DNA of 64,000 nt from Dimorphilus gyrociliatus (GCA_904063045.1 CAJFCJ010000009.1:2356968-2420967); one strand, 5' to 3'. Shown: positions 1 to 14,938, counted from the first letter of the stretch. The notes: generated by a model from the letters alone, not told the origin. Numbers and translations: made by a program.

Positions 1-240
1 GAATTATTTATATTATAAAAGAGGAATTGTATAATCTATCCAACATGTATAAAATATTTTAAATATTCACTGCTGTTGCATGATATAGCAACATAAATAT
101 GATGTGGTATACTTAAAAGCAACTGCGTGATATTCCCTTTACAAAATCATCTTTCTTTATCTGCAATATGCTAAATTTAAGCTATTTCGAAGTAATATAT
201 GCTAGATTTTTTTACTATTTGTGATTTCTTTCCCCTTAGA

Positions 241-539
241 ATGCCTATCAACTATGCCTCTTCCCGCATCTGGTCCTGTAACTAGTCTTGCCTTATTTCC
301 TGATGCAAGGTAACAATTTTATCTCGTTTTTTTTAATTCCTTTTCGTTCTTTACGAATTATTTATCGACAAATAATTTAATTGCGGCGATAATGTGTAAC
401 TGAAACGTTAAGACAACGTCAGTATAATCACTACTATTTCCTCCTAAACCCAATGGTAATAACTATCTTTAGTCGTCTAGAAGACCTATTACTAGACATA
501 CGAAGACAGTTGATGGGAATTTTATTCATCTATTCATGA
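241..539 (+). CDS. Possible 3' end of an unidentified gene (partial)
   Basis: An exon-like stretch at about 241-309 follows an AG acceptor and ends at a GTAACA donor. Only one of its three frames is open, reading CLSTMPLPASGP then VTSLALFPDA. Joining it to an acceptor at 471-472 continues as SRLEDLLLDIRRQ and reaches a TGA at about 537-539. Another acceptor near 582 would end the frame after six residues. The VTSLALFPD phrase resembles a WD40 strand, but this is too short to name a family. The gene would enter from the left edge of the window. Real coding status is uncertain. Confidence 0.3.
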
Positions 540-1836
540 TGTTATTGGTCGTTTTTTTTTTATATATATTTTTATATTGCAGTTTATTCAGTGTATATTA
601 ATTCTATTTTGTTATTTTGAAGTTTGTGCGCCTCTACTTTCCACTGTGGAGTTCAAGTTTTAAAACTGCAGAAGAATGCAACACTCACAAGATTTGCACA
701 GTATTAAATATGAAAAATTGCTAATTTATTTATTTATTTACTTGTTTGTTTGTTTGTTTGTTTGTTTGTTTTCTCTTATTTTTTTGGGATGGTCTTTTTT
801 TTTATTATATTTTATTCATTTATTTATTGGAAAAGAAAACATAGAGATAATAATTGAAAATATATAGACTATCTATAATTTAAATTAAAGTACAAAAAGA
901 TATTAAACATTTTAGTATGTCAAATTTGCCGCTGAACAGTTTTTTCTTAATACTTTGGTTGACTAATACAATTGCTTACTTTTAAACATTCTAACCTTTA
1001 GAATTACTAATACGACAAAAACAATAAAAATCAGTCTTTTAACAATTTCAAAAGAATTTCCTATCTTATATACTTTTACTAAATTGTAATGATACTGATC
1101 TATTTTCATTTAAGTTTACATGCTCTTCAAAGTACCTTCTTCTACAATTTCCATTTGCTAATCAAAATTTTATAAATAGAAAATCTCTTTATCCTACTTT
1201 TACTTTCTTCTGTGGAAGAAAATTAAATGGTTGCAGTACTTCTTACTTTATAATTTCTTTAATAATCATTGAATTATATATATGGCTTAATTCTTCCATG
1301 ACCTTTTATCTACTATATACACTGTATACACAAGCATGTACATATTTTGTAATAGAACTATCAGAGTTCTCATTTGGCTAGTAATATTGTATTGTTTTAT
1401 AGATATTCATTTATAGCTTTTTCTACATATTCAATTAATTTAATATATTAGAAAATCAAAATTATTTTTTGAAAACAAGGCCAATGTTTTGCTTATAAGC
1501 TCTTTCTAGTTAATTTATCTGAGATACTGTGGGCGGGGCAAAATCAAACCAACTGCCACCTTCATTCATAAAATGGTATCGTCTGCTAGAAATTTTGTTT
1601 TCGTAAATTATCACTATGCTTAATAAAACAACGTAATATTAGTCTTGTGTGTCAATCAACATATCGAATATTTAATTTGAGATATAAAGGTTGTTTTCTT
1701 TTCCGAAATTTGAATATTCAAATCACTAGAATTGGGTATAGGAATTAGTTACGAAAACAAGGCTCTATTGCGGACGATATTGACTAATTTCTATGATTGA
1801 TAGTTGAAAATCACTTGTTCTTTTCTTTTGAGCAGT
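540..1836. other. Intergenic, AT-rich, no gene seen
   Basis: No convincing exon on either strand. A short ORF at 676-867 is driven by TTTA/TTTG repeats and looks non-coding. The 5' regulatory region of the SHP2 gene must lie in the right part of this stretch. Confidence 0.6.
727..770. repeat. (TTTA)n/(TTTG)n microsatellite
   Basis: Tandem ATTT units run directly into about seven GTTT units. It is a simple repeat in intergenic sequence. Confidence 0.85.
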
Positions 1837-4800
1837 ATGAACAACAGAAGGTGAGTAGATATAATATTTTATTCAGCAAAAGATAACTGGTATATGTTAG
1901 CACTCTTAAATTTCTTTAGGCAATTGTTAAAAGCATCTTATCTTCTTTGACTTTTTCTGATGTATAATATGTCAGATCTATCTGTTTCATATACATCTAA
2001 ATGAAAAGATATCAATAATTTATTATCGTTGTACTCATTTGATAGATGAATATATGTATTGTGAGAATTTAGTAATGATCATATTTAGGCAATGACATAG
2101 TAAGAAGGAAAAGTGATTTTTATCTAATTATTATGTAAGAATCAAGTATTAAATAAATCTCCTTTGGAACTTTCGTTTGCTTTCAATTAGCGACCTATCT
2201 TTAATGGATCTATTTTTATCTGAATTTCAATTCTTTGCCTGTAGTCAAATATATAAACTAGACTATAAAATATCTTAAACCGCAGAGAGAATATAGAGTT
2301 TCTAGTTTTACTCTTTTCTTAAACAATTTCTTCTTTAGATGGTTCCACCCTAACATTACTGGAAGAGAGGCGGAACATTTACTGTTAACAAAAGGAGTAG
2401 ATGGATCTTTCCTGTGTCGACCAAGTGAAAGTATTGCCGGTGATTTTTCCCTGTCTGTACGGTAAGCCTATAAATAGTAGATCCTCTGTTAAAGATATTA
2501 AATCTACGTCATTTTTTTTTAAAGGCGAGGAGACAAAGTAACGCATATTAAAATTCATAATTCTGGAGAATGTTACGATCTCTACGGAGGAGAAAAATTC
2601 GCTTCTCTAACAGAATTAATTCAACATTATTTGGAAAAAAGCGAAACTCTTAGAGAAAAAACAGGCGAAATTATTGAACTTAAAAGTCCTTTACATTGTA
2701 TAGATCCAACAACAGAACGGTAAATATATTTATATATATATACTCATTCGCCTTCACTCTACAAAAAAAACAAAGCAAACAAATTAACAATTAATATTAG
2801 GCGATAACAACGTAAAAGTAATTTTTTTCATCTCTCTGAAGGCAACTTTATTATAGAAAGACAATAAGCCGATTATAGGTATTTTGTTTGTCAATAAAAA
2901 AACATATTATATTCTGTTTTATTTAATTAATATTAAAAAAAATCTCTTATCTTTATCTCTAAATAATATATTTTATATGAAAAGTTATTTTTGAGTTATG
3001 CATTTTTACGAGCTTCTCTTTCTCTTTTATTGTCTTAAATCTAATTAAAAATTTGTGTTTTTAGCTGGTTTCACGAGTCATTGACCGGCAAAGACGCTGA
3101 AAGTTTACTATTAGAAAAGAATGCCTCTGTCGGTAGTTTTCTTGTCCGAGAAAGTCAAACATCTGGTGATTTTGTCTTATCAGTTAGAGTTGAGGATAGA
3201 GAAGTAATTCACATCAAAATTCGAATATCAGTAAGAATAAATTTATTAAATCAAAACGAATGCTTTTAACAAGTAATTCATTGAATAGAAAGAAGCAAAA
3301 TTTGATATAGGTGGTGGAGAAATGTTTAATTCTCTATGCGAATTAGTCGAATATTATCGTTTGTCTCCCATGGTTGAAACTGGGGGGAAAGTCATATTCC
3401 TAAAAACGGTTAGATATACATTTGAAATTTTATCCTTTTGAAGTCTTTATAATCAGTACTATGATAAATATTTATAGCCTTACAATACTACAAGAATAAG
3501 TCGTTCTCTACTTAGCGAACGCATTAAAGAGTTGAATCAAGCTGGGAATCAGGAAGATAAAAATGGTAAAAAGGGATTCTTAGAAGAATTTGAGGTTTAT
3601 ATTTAATATATATATTTGTATATATGGTGTATAATATCTATATTTTACACTTACAGCAATTAGGTCAACAAGAATTTAAGGAAATATCTCGTGAAGACGG
3701 CAAAAAATCTTGTAACAAATCAAAAAATAGATATAAAAACATTCTACCATATAATAGAACAAGTGTAATCTTAACTGATGGAACTGGAGAAGATGGAGAC
3801 GACTATATAAATGCCAATTATATCAGGGTAATCTTTCAATTGATATAATATTAAAATAAACAAGTATTTAAGTTGACAAGATAGTGAATTTGATATTTTT
3901 CTAAAAGGCTTCTGCTTGTTTGGCAACTGCTGGAGATATATGGCTTCCTAACGATAGTAGTAACGACCCCGATAGGTTATCAACAACCTATGCGGAGGAG
4001 GAACCTGCCTATATAGCCACCCAGGGTTGTTTAACAAATACGATTACAGATTTTTGGAGAATGGTTTGGAATGAAAATTCACGAGTTATTATAATGACAA
4101 CCAAAGATTCAGAAAGAGGAAAGGTAAGTTGTTTGTTTTATTGCCAAATTTAACTTTTCAATTGATATTTACATTTCTTGAAATATATTTCTAATTCTAG
4201 AAAAAATGTGCTATATATTGGCCAAAAAACGTCAATGAGAAAATGGAAAGGGAAGCTAAAAGTGGCAATATAATAATAGAACTCATACAAGTTGAGGAAA
4301 ATGACTTTTATATTACTCGACTTATGAGAATAACTAAATGTGGATTTGTAAGTATTCTACGAAAAAAATAAATATAATTAAAAATAGGTAAATTGATATA
4401 TTTTATAATTTTTATATGTTTTTCTGCTCTAACAGACTGAAGCTCGTTTCATTCATCAATTTCAATTTAAAGCTTGGCCGGATCACGGGACACCGCAAGA
4501 TCCCGGTCGTGTTTTAGATTTGTTGACTAAAGTTGACGAGGCTAAGGCAAGATATCCTCGTACCGGTCCCATTATTGTTCATTGTAGTGCGGGCATTGGT
4601 CGAACGGGAACGTTTATAGCTATTCATATCCTAATCAAGCAAATAGAGGATGGAGCGGAAGCTATAGACATACAAAAAACTATTCTGGCCTTGCGAGCTC
4701 AAAGGTCTGGCATGGTTCAGACGGAAGCCCAATATAAATTCGTCTACAAGGCTTTGGAACATCATATAGACGTAATTTCAGTCAAAGATCAAGCTCATAA

Positions 4801-4960
4801 GGCCGCAAAAGAAGCCGGCCGAGAATACCATAACGTTCAATATAAAGCAAATGAGGCTGGTTTGTCTAGATTAGATGACAGAAGATTTAAATCAACGCTT
4901 ACCCCACCTCCTTCCGTTCCTCGACGAATTCCTCCCATTCCTCCTCAAACCGTTGACTGA
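1837..4960 (+). CDS. PTPN11: SHP2-type tyrosine phosphatase, two SH2 domains plus PTP
   Basis: Non-receptor protein-tyrosine phosphatase that acts downstream of receptor tyrosine kinases in the Ras/MAPK pathway. Ten exons: 1837-1850, 2339-2461, 2525-2719, 3065-3230, 3289-3408, 3478-3594, 3657-3827, 3908-4123, 4201-4347 and 4436-4960, giving 597 residues (human SHP2 is 593). The first exon holds only MNNR plus two bases and splices to RWFHPNITG, the usual SHP2 opening. N-SH2 shows SFLCRP and C-SH2 shows SFLVRES, so both phosphotyrosine-binding arginines are present. The PTP domain has YIATQGC, the WPDHG loop with its general acid, the [11 protein letters not shown] catalytic loop and a QTEAQY Q-loop. 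After the domain comes EYHNVQY, at the place of the vertebrate Grb2-binding YTNI site, and then a proline-rich end. SHP1 and Drosophila corkscrew belong to the same family; the overall match is to SHP2. Confidence 0.96.
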
Positions 4961-5137
4961 TTTGTTTTCCCAACAACTTTCTTTTAGTATTTCCCCTTTT
5001 GTGTCACACACTAATAAGACAGGCTTTAGAATTTATTAACTTTGATAATTTTTAATTTTTAGATAATTTAAAATTTACAATAATCCTTTATTTTTTCATT
5101 TATTATATAATTAATTCATTTTCCAATTTTAATTAAA

Positions 5138-5180
5138 CAGTATATACAGTATATATATATATATATATACAGTATATATT
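5138..5180. repeat. TA repeat framed by TATACAGTATA units
   Basis: A run of about ten TA units with TATACAGTATA at each side. The same 11-base palindrome-like word recurs elsewhere in the window. Confidence 0.85.
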
Positions 5181-5926
5181 CTTTTTTTTAAAAAGAAAAC
5201 GAAGCATTGACAAATGTATAGAGCAATTACGTGCTTCGGTATCTTACCCCTAAGCAATACCAGCGATTATAATCCTTACAATTGCTTAGACTCTTACCCC
5301 TCGTTCGTTGCTTACTATTACATACCTTATTAAGAGTCGATTTTTATTATGTAAGAAACTCCTTGTATTTAAGCAGTGCTTTCTTAAATGTTTTGTGTAA
5401 TTCATATTTTAGTAGAGAAGGGGCGGGAGGGAAGGTTTTTCTTTTTTTTCCAAAAATTTTATCATATTTTTACAGATCACAGAGAGAGAAAAAAAAAACA
5501 AGTACTTTTTTAACAAATTTATCATGTTTACTGTAAAAATGAAATACTACTTGACTTTCATAAGTTTAAGATTTTCTTTTATTTTTTTTTTTTGGCCTTT
5601 TAAATTGATTTTTCGTTTTGAAGAAGAAAAAAAAAACAGTTCTATTATTATTTTGATTTTGATTTTAGATTAAAGAAACTTAAAGAGAAATAAAAACAGA
5701 TTTTGATATTAATAGAACAAGCTAACTAATTTCCTGTAAACAATTGGCTAGTAAAATTTATTTTTATTTAAAAGCAAAGTCTCCTCTCTTCATACTATTC
5801 AAAAGAAGTGTTAGTATCGTTTTTCTTCTTTCTCTATATATATAACTGTCTCTCTCGTTATATACCTTTCTTCTTTCACCTTCCCCTTCATCTGCCGCCC
5901 ACCCCTCGCCCACCTCCTCTCTTTCC

Positions 5927-5962
5927 TTATATATATATATATAAATTTATATATATATATAT
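5927..5962. repeat. TA repeat
   Basis: Two TA runs separated by AAATT, following a C/T-rich tract. Confidence 0.8.
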
Positions 5963-7643
5963 CCATCTCTCTGTAATAATCTCTATCTCAATAACAATAT
6001 AAAATAATATTAATAAAAATGTTTGCAATCGGATTCTAAGGATGTTTCAAAGATGATTATACTTCTTCTTTGTTATTTAATAAAGAAGATTAGTTAATTA
6101 TTCTCCGTAATCTTCTTACTTGAAGAAAATTGAGAGGAGAGAGTTGGAAGTGACAAATCACTACATCATTAATCTAATAGCTGCAATATTGTTTAAAAGT
6201 TCACATTTAGACTTAAAGGATTTTATTTTTTGAAAATGATTTAGGAGAAAGAAAGATTTTTCTACAATATATAATCAATCCTTCTGATATAATAAATACT
6301 CTTCTCCTCGTCGTTTCTTTTCCATATTATTACTATATTACTATTTTTATTACTAAAAAGGAAAACCATAAAGAAAACGTTGTCGGAAAAGATTTTTTTG
6401 AAAAATAAGAAAAAATCATTTCTGACAAATTGCTGAATTTTTTTTCTCTCACCTCGTCATATTTAATCATTTGTTATATAAATAGAATTTGCACTCTGAT
6501 TATTTTCTTATTGAGGAATTCACTAAGAATGATGAAAAGCTAATATACAGTATGTATACAGTATGTACATATATATTACCTTTAAATAATAAAGATATAA
6601 ATATTCATATTGTAGGCTGTAAAAGTAAACAAATTTGATGTTACAATAGATCAACGATTTTTGTTTGATCTCTATAAAAATTAACGTAAAATTTAATAAA
6701 AATATACATTATTTGTCGTTTTAGGTGTAGGTTGGTCACATGGTTCATTATATATCATTGTAGAAATATTTATACACTATATTTCATCCATATTGGACAA
6801 AATTTAGTATACTCAGAAAAAGATTGTATTGAATTAAGTGGGGTTAAGTGAATCGTTTCCAACGCCAAAGTAGGGTATTGTTTACTTCTGTTTACTTTAG
6901 AATCTCTCTCAGAATCTTACCTATTACATTCGGAATAAAAAGGTTAACGAATGATTCGCCCAAAAAAAGCGACCAAATTTTCGATAATACGACCTACTTT
7001 ACAGACATTTTGGCCTTTATACGAGGAGATTTTCGTTGAGAAAGAGTCAACCCTAGGGCAATTCTCATTTTCACTGCTTTTAGAATCTTGGATGATTTTA
7101 ATTTAAGAAAAAAGTCATAACTTTTGAAACGACACAAGAGACTTATAATAATATTACAGCGAGAGTTCCAATTGTAATTGAATTAGCAACTTTTACGTCT
7201 TGTAATAAAAAAAATACAATTGCATAATATCTTTACATAGAAACTACAATAAGTTGTATAGAACTTTTCCTTTAAAAAAAACAGTCAACAGTAGTAAACA
7301 ACATAGGAACGATATTCATAAAAAGATACTTCTCTATATCCCAATATTTTTGACGATTGACGCGTCTAAAGATGGCATATTTGCATTATTAAAAATAGAT
7401 GGTACTATTTTTTTAATGACTTATTAGTATCAACACGAATAATCAAGTATATTGGACATTAAAAGTACCAGACATAAAAAGGCGATATAAAGAAAAATCA
7501 TATTTCATTACAGTAGGAAACGCTTCCAAAGAAATAAATTTACTTGTCATGCATAGTCACACTTCTCTAGAAAGTTATAAAAACTATTCGTATGTATAGC
7601 ATACAAATAACATATGAATGATATTCAAATCAGATTACATTTT

Positions 7644-9066
7644 TCAATAAGCCATGGACTCATTATTATCTCCCGATGCGTTTCTTTCCATTAGGATATT
7701 TTCATCCATCTTGATATCTATTGGAAATCTTTCCAAAGTATTCTTTTTACTAGATTTTATATTTTTTGCAGTGATCCAGCGGTCATAGTTTTTTGCAGAT
7801 AGGCGAAGCTTCTCAGAAGCTTCAAAATGAGAATTGATGAAAGCAGAATCACAAGGCAAGATACCTCTTGCGTTCATTATAGATGGATTAGCATTGTGTT
7901 CCAATAACCAATCTATAACCTGCATGTTTCCAACAGCAGCAGCTCGATGTAGAGCCGTATAGCCAAAAGCATTGCATGAATTTATATGGCAGCCAGCCTC
8001 CAATAGTTCATTTAGAACAGATAAATCAAGCACGGAGGACGTAAGAATTCCATGAGTAGCTAGATAAAACGGAGGATCTCCACTGTTCGTCGTCGACCAG
8101 ATGTCTCCTTCTAACAAAAAATAATTAAAAGTTCACTAACTTAACTGTTTTAGTAAGCTATTAACACTCTGTAGTGATATTAGATTCAACCAAATTACTT
8201 TTGTGTAAAGTATATCGAATCAACTCCTTGTTTCCGCTGAGACATGCCGCCAGGAATATTGATAAACCTTCTCTTTCAGTGCACTTTTCGTTCACATCAA
8301 TTTCCTTTGATTCAATCATGTTTTCAATTGCTTTAGAGCAAGAGCTATCTGCTTTCTATAAAAATTCCTCTGATTAAGTCTAATTTCCTAATATATAATT
8401 AAAAAAGTAAAAAAAACCTTAATCATATCAATAAGTATTCCGCGCGCATTCTCTAACTTACGGCATCTAAATTTTCTTCCCAGATTACGAATCATCAAAA
8501 ACGACACTGTTTTTTCATAAAATAGAAATTCTACATTACATCAACGATTACTTTTATACTAGAGAAAATATTAATAGAAAGCATGGAGCTTCAATGTCTT
8601 TAATCTCCGCCTAAATAGAAGGATACACTTTCATATGAAACTTCTCTTAAAACAATCAGTATAATTTATCATAAATAGCATTCGTAGCGCTTAACTTCAA
8701 TCAAATACAAACCATTGTAAAAGCAATATATTAAAAAAACTGATGCGCTAGCTACAGTAATCTCTCGAATAGATATTTCCTCTTTTTTTATTCCAAATGT
8801 TTCAATAATAGAAGAAGGCACTTGTAGCGACATCTTTGATGTTCTCTCAATATAATTTATATATTTTCCTTAAAAAAAAAAGGATTATTCGTGTTTTCAG
8901 AAAAATTAAATTAATCAAGCAAATATATAATAGTTGAATAAAGGTTACCTGTATTTATATTTTTGGAGACGGGCATGATATAATCGATTACTTGACTTAT
9001 AGCCCCTTGAAAGGCATTTACATTTGTTTTTATGACTCGTACTAATGTTTTCAAAATATCTGACAT
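7644..9066 (-). CDS. Ankyrin-repeat protein with an N-terminal hydrophobic segment
   Basis: Five exons on the minus strand (9066-8949, 8868-8713, 8530-8418, 8355-8199, 8110-7644) join into 336 residues. The N-terminal half starts MSDILKTLVRVIK and carries an amphipathic stretch and a hydrophobic segment (about residues 78-90, around SVFLIYCFY), which could anchor it in a membrane. The second half has two or three ankyrin repeats; the clearest are FGYTALHRAAAVGNMQVIDWL and the preceding helix pair around LNELLEAGC. The C-terminus is Lys/Asn-rich. Ankyrin repeats bind partner proteins. I cannot assign a named family, because the N-terminal part matches nothing I recognise. The start is the first ATG of the first exon. 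Confidence 0.8.
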
Positions 9067-9801
9067 CTTTAGATGTAAAAATATGAAATTTCTTAGGTTA
9101 GCTCAAAAACAATTCTTAACTTTATTAAATTTGCTAAAAAGTTCGACGTCTTTTAAAACTGAACTTCTTTTCTATTAGAAATTAGGAAACCTTGGTCTAA
9201 TTCTAGTTCTTTAAGAATTTCGAATGTTTAAAAATATGGCGGAAAGTGATAGCTCCTCACTTTTGTTTATAAAGTTGTAAAATATGTAAAAACGTTTATT
9301 TATTTTTTTTTGTAAAAAAAAAGGCTGTTATAAATTCTGTATAAACAAATTTAAAAAAAAATTGAATTTATTCAAGTTTTTATACAATAATTTAATGTAT
9401 ATAAATAAAAAGCGGGAAAGAACTTATAAATACTGTGTACTTTTATTGCATTTTTATAAAAATATTCAAAAACTAAATAAATATACAAAAGTTTATAAAT
9501 TTAATAAAAAATGTAAAAGTTAAAGACAAATATTAAGAAAGAAATAATTATAAATATATATATATATATAAGTAGATATCTAATATTAACTTATTATCAA
9601 AAAGCCTCGTTTTTTATGGACAGTCTAACTGGATTACTTTTCGATTAAGCCATTATTATAGTAGAAAATACTCCCTAAAAATCTGCAGCGAAACGGATGT
9701 AGCACTGGCTTCAAGTGAAATTAATAAACAGTGTCGAGATAAAGCAGCTGCATAAGCATTTCGTTATTCGACAGCTGACAATCAAATACTAAAGTTGTAA
9801 T
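9067..9801. other. Intergenic between divergent ankyrin and PDXK genes
   Basis: A/T homopolymer runs and a short TA run near 9558-9570; no exon seen. It holds the upstream regions of both neighbours, which are transcribed away from each other. Confidence 0.6.
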
Positions 9802-11779
9802 ATGGATTTCCATAGGGTGTTATCGATACAAAGTCATGTCGTGTCTGGATACGTTGGCAATAAAAGTGCCTGCTTTCCACTTCAGGTTTGTTCGAGATTT
9901 TTCAACTGTTAAAAAAATTCTGTTTGTTGAATGATAAAGGGAAGAAAATGAAACTTGAAGTAAAATCTCTCTTTTCTAATTACTTCAAACTTAAAGATTT
10001 TATTTATAGGATATGTTATCGGAAAAATAAGTTAATATGTCTATAAAAAACCTATATTTATCTTACAATAGGTGAAACCTGTAGATAATTGATAAGTCCA
10101 ATCTACTTTTAGGATCAATTGTCTATCTATCACATTTTACCATTATTTTACTTATGTTTTCTTTCGTTTTGAAGGTTCTTGGATTTGAAGTGGACACTAT
10201 CAATTCAGTCCAGTTTTCCAATCATACGGGTAATATGCAATTAATATTTTATAAAATATTATTACTTATCTCTTTTCATTTTGATGTATTGATTTTAACG
10301 AAATTTCTAATATTTTGCATAATAAATTTCTAATTGTTTTGAATATATCAAATGTTCTTTTGTCTTTACAGGCTACAAAAATATAAAAGGTCAAGTTTTA
10401 AATTCTGATGAGTTGAACGATCTCTATCTTGGATTAGCATCTAATAATATTAACAATTATTCACATCTGTTAACTGGTTTGTAAACGGTTATATATAATA
10501 TTGATAAGACATATTAAATTGTTTTTCTCCATTTATTAGGATACGTGGGTTCGGTATCTTTTTTAAAAAAGATATCTGAATTAATAAAAGACTTAAAAAA
10601 GACTAATCCAGGGCTAATTTACGGTACAGAGATACATTTCTAATTTTATACATCTTTTCAATTTAATTTAACTTGGACAGTTTGTGATCCGGTACTTGGT
10701 GATCAAGGAAAGTTGGTCAGTACAATGTATATTATATAGTTTCTTAGGCATAATCGATGTTTTTTTTGTTCTCTAACAGTACGTTCCAAAAGAATTAGTT
10801 CCCATTTATCGAGAAGAAATAATTCCGGAAGCGGATGTCCTCACTCCGAATGACTTTGAAGTCGAGTTTGTATTAAAAAAATTTAAATTCCTATGAATGT
10901 TTTAAAATTTTTATACGCTTTTTTCTATTAAAGACTGTTAACCGGAATAAAAGTACGAAACGACGCAGATGCAATAAAAGCTTTAGATGAAATTTTAGGA
11001 CTTGGTGTGAAGATTGCTATAATTAGTAGTGCTGTTCCTGAGAATTCTGATGTGATGTACAGTTATGTAAGCAGAGTTATCGGTAAGCTTTAAAAAGTAA
11101 TATTATAGTGTAGTGGGAGAAAGTTGGCTTAAAAGGGAATCTAAATCAAAGTGTCATACTTGTAAAAAATTTTATATTTATATTTCTTCTATTATAAAAC
11201 ACTCTTTATAGTAGCAAATTGAGTTTCTTAATGCTTCTTCAAGAGCTTTTGGGACAGATAGAAAATCCGCGACATGTGATATATAATCAATTATAGACGA
11301 TATAAATAGAATAAAGAGCTAGACCTACTATAAATACTATATTCGATCTCCTTTAACAGATGGAAAGAAAGAAAGATACAAGGTCAAGATTCCCATTCTT
11401 GACGAACATTTTATTGGTACAGGCGATTTATTTGCTGCCCTTATGTTAGCTTGGCTTGTTAAGGATCCATTAAAAGTTATAAGCGATCTTCATATCTTAC
11501 GCTATTTCACATATATTTGTTTTCTTGTTGCAGTTAGCTTTAGAGAAAGCCATATCAACTATGCAAGCTGTGCTTAAAAGAACACTGAAACATGCAAGAG
11601 GTTGTATAAAAATGATAATTTTTCTTAAATTATATATAGTCTCTGTTTATTCTTTATCAGACTTATCAGGACCAGGAAATAAGCCTATTCCAGCTCAAAT
11701 AGAACTGCAGTTGATTCAGAGTAAAAGAGATATCGAAAATCCTGAAATTTGCGTTACTGCTGTTCCCTTAGTTGTTTAG
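9802..11779 (+). CDS. PDXK: Pyridoxal kinase
   Basis: Phosphorylates pyridoxal, pyridoxine and pyridoxamine with ATP, for pyridoxal-5'-phosphate salvage in the cytosol. Ten exons: 9802-9885, 10175-10229, 10372-10476, 10540-10623, 10681-10715, 10780-10865, 10934-11082, 11360-11475, 11534-11600 and 11661-11779. They sum to 299 residues, close to the 312 of human PDXK. Diagnostic segments in order: [19 protein letters not shown] at the N-terminus (substrate pocket), [25 protein letters not shown] (nucleotide/metal region), TPNDFE, and the ribokinase-family active-site block [15 protein letters not shown] with the catalytic Asp in GTGD. The tail [10 protein letters not shown] is the conserved C-terminal block. 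Exons are as short as 35 bp. Confidence 0.97.
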
Positions 11780-12279
11780 TTTGTTAAATCTAAAAGTTTA
11801 GCGGACAATGTTTACCAGAAAAAGTTGTTACTTCTTAAAAACTTCAGAATTTTTTTTTTAGGAAATAAACATCGACAAGTTAATTATAACAGATTTATCT
11901 TTTCGTTTGTTTTTCCCTTTTCTTTTCGTTTAGGTTAATAAATAAGAAGGAATAATTACTAATACCTATAGGACACTGCTTTTGTTTTCCTTAAAGTATT
12001 AGCGATAATTGGGAAAGAACAACACTGATTGGTTATTTAAGTTATTCGCGAGAATCAATCATGAATATTCATTGTTAGCTTCAATACCATGTTATTTAGT
12101 GCCTAACGATGAAAACTTGTATAATAACAAATAGAAAATAACGTTTTGAACGAAGATAATCATATAATTTTTTAGTTTAAACGATATTTTCCTTTTAAAC
12201 CTTCTTTAATTTTGTTTATGTCATTTAAAAAATATTATTAAGAAAAGAAATATTTTATAAATTACTGAACGATAAAATA
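11780..12279. other. Short spacer between PDXK and TTLL9
   Basis: About 500 bp, AT-rich, holding the PDXK 3' UTR and TTLL9 5' region. An AATAAATAAG word near 11938 could serve in polyadenylation. No gene seen. Confidence 0.5.
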
Positions 12280-14092
<1,813 letters not shown>

Positions 14093-14158
14093 ACGGAAGG
14101 GAAATGGAGATTATTTTTATTTGTAATTTGTATTTATTCACCTAAATCAGCTTTTATA

Positions 14159-14938
14159 TTATGAAAAAAAATCTGAAGGCGGCTGAAAATAATGAAATTA
14201 TGCAAATTTTTCAATAAATAATTTACATATGTTCTTACCAATGGTACTAATTCCGTTACTCTATTATCGCTAACAATATTATCTTCATCAGTATCATCAT
14301 CATCACTATCATCATCAATAGCTAATAATCTTCTTGTATAATTTTCAGCAACAGATTGTAGACCGTTCATTTGATTTTGCGATAACAAAGCGTAATTTTG
14401 CATATAGTTAGAGTTTGAAGTTGTTGCATTCTCCCGATGATAATTATATAAGTTATTTGAAGGATTTTCTTCCAAGATCTCATCATCTATTATTATAGGC
14501 GTATTTGTTTGAGTGTTGGCTTGAGGTATTTCACTAGTTTGAGAGTTTTGCGGTTGTTCAATTATTTCTATATCTCCATCACCTAATTTTTTATATTAAT
14601 ATATATAGATTTCTCCTTATATTAGAGAATTGTAAAAGTTGTAATAAGTAAGCTTACTGCTAGAATGCCCAGCTTCACTACGAACACTTCTAGGAGTTCG
14701 TCTAGCCCTTGAACGTTCGAGCTCTCGTCTTTCATTTGTCAATCTTCTTGGTTGTTTCCTAGCCTTTGGCTCATAACTCTCCTAAAGATTTTTAGATGAA
14801 GAAGAAGATGGATAGATAGATAGATACATAGATAGATAGATAAAAAATAGTTTATTAATTTCCCATACTAACTTGACGTCTTCTCCTCTTATTCTGGTTT
14901 GTTTCCTTTGTCATCGTCTTTTGACTTTTATTATTCAT
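14159..14938 (-). CDS. Small basic/acidic protein with SUMO-interaction-like motifs
   Basis: Four exons on the minus strand (14938-14873, 14781-14658, 14582-14239, 14182-14159) keep one frame and end at TAA 14159-14161. The N-terminal third is very basic (NKRRRRQ, KARKQPRRL, RRELERSRARR) and could be a nuclear localisation or nucleic-acid-binding region. The middle has DIEIIEQ and PIIIDDEIL, both resembling SUMO-interacting motifs (hydrophobic core next to acids). The C-terminal part has an Asp-rich run (AIDDDSDDDDTDED). No globular domain is visible. The family is unknown to me. An open frame continues upstream to an acceptor near 14990, so the true start could be earlier. Confidence 0.6.
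14807..14842. repeat. (GATA)n microsatellite in an intron
   Basis: About eight GATA units, one imperfect, inside the first intron of the small basic/acidic gene. Confidence 0.85.

Larger units (their letters stand above)
4961..7643. other. Intergenic between SHP2 and the ankyrin gene
   Basis: The left part is probably the SHP2 3' UTR. The rest is AT-rich, with long T-, CT- and TA-rich tracts. ORFs at 5282-5536, 5808-6002 and 6848-7039 lack splice context and family resemblance, so I treat them as chance. I see no RNA gene. Confidence 0.6.

Noticed and set aside
676-867. 63-codon ORF
   Set aside because: Made of TTTA/TTTG repeat; low-complexity translation.
5282-6002. Plus-strand ORFs after SHP2
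   Set aside because: Low-complexity translation in 3' UTR/intergenic DNA.
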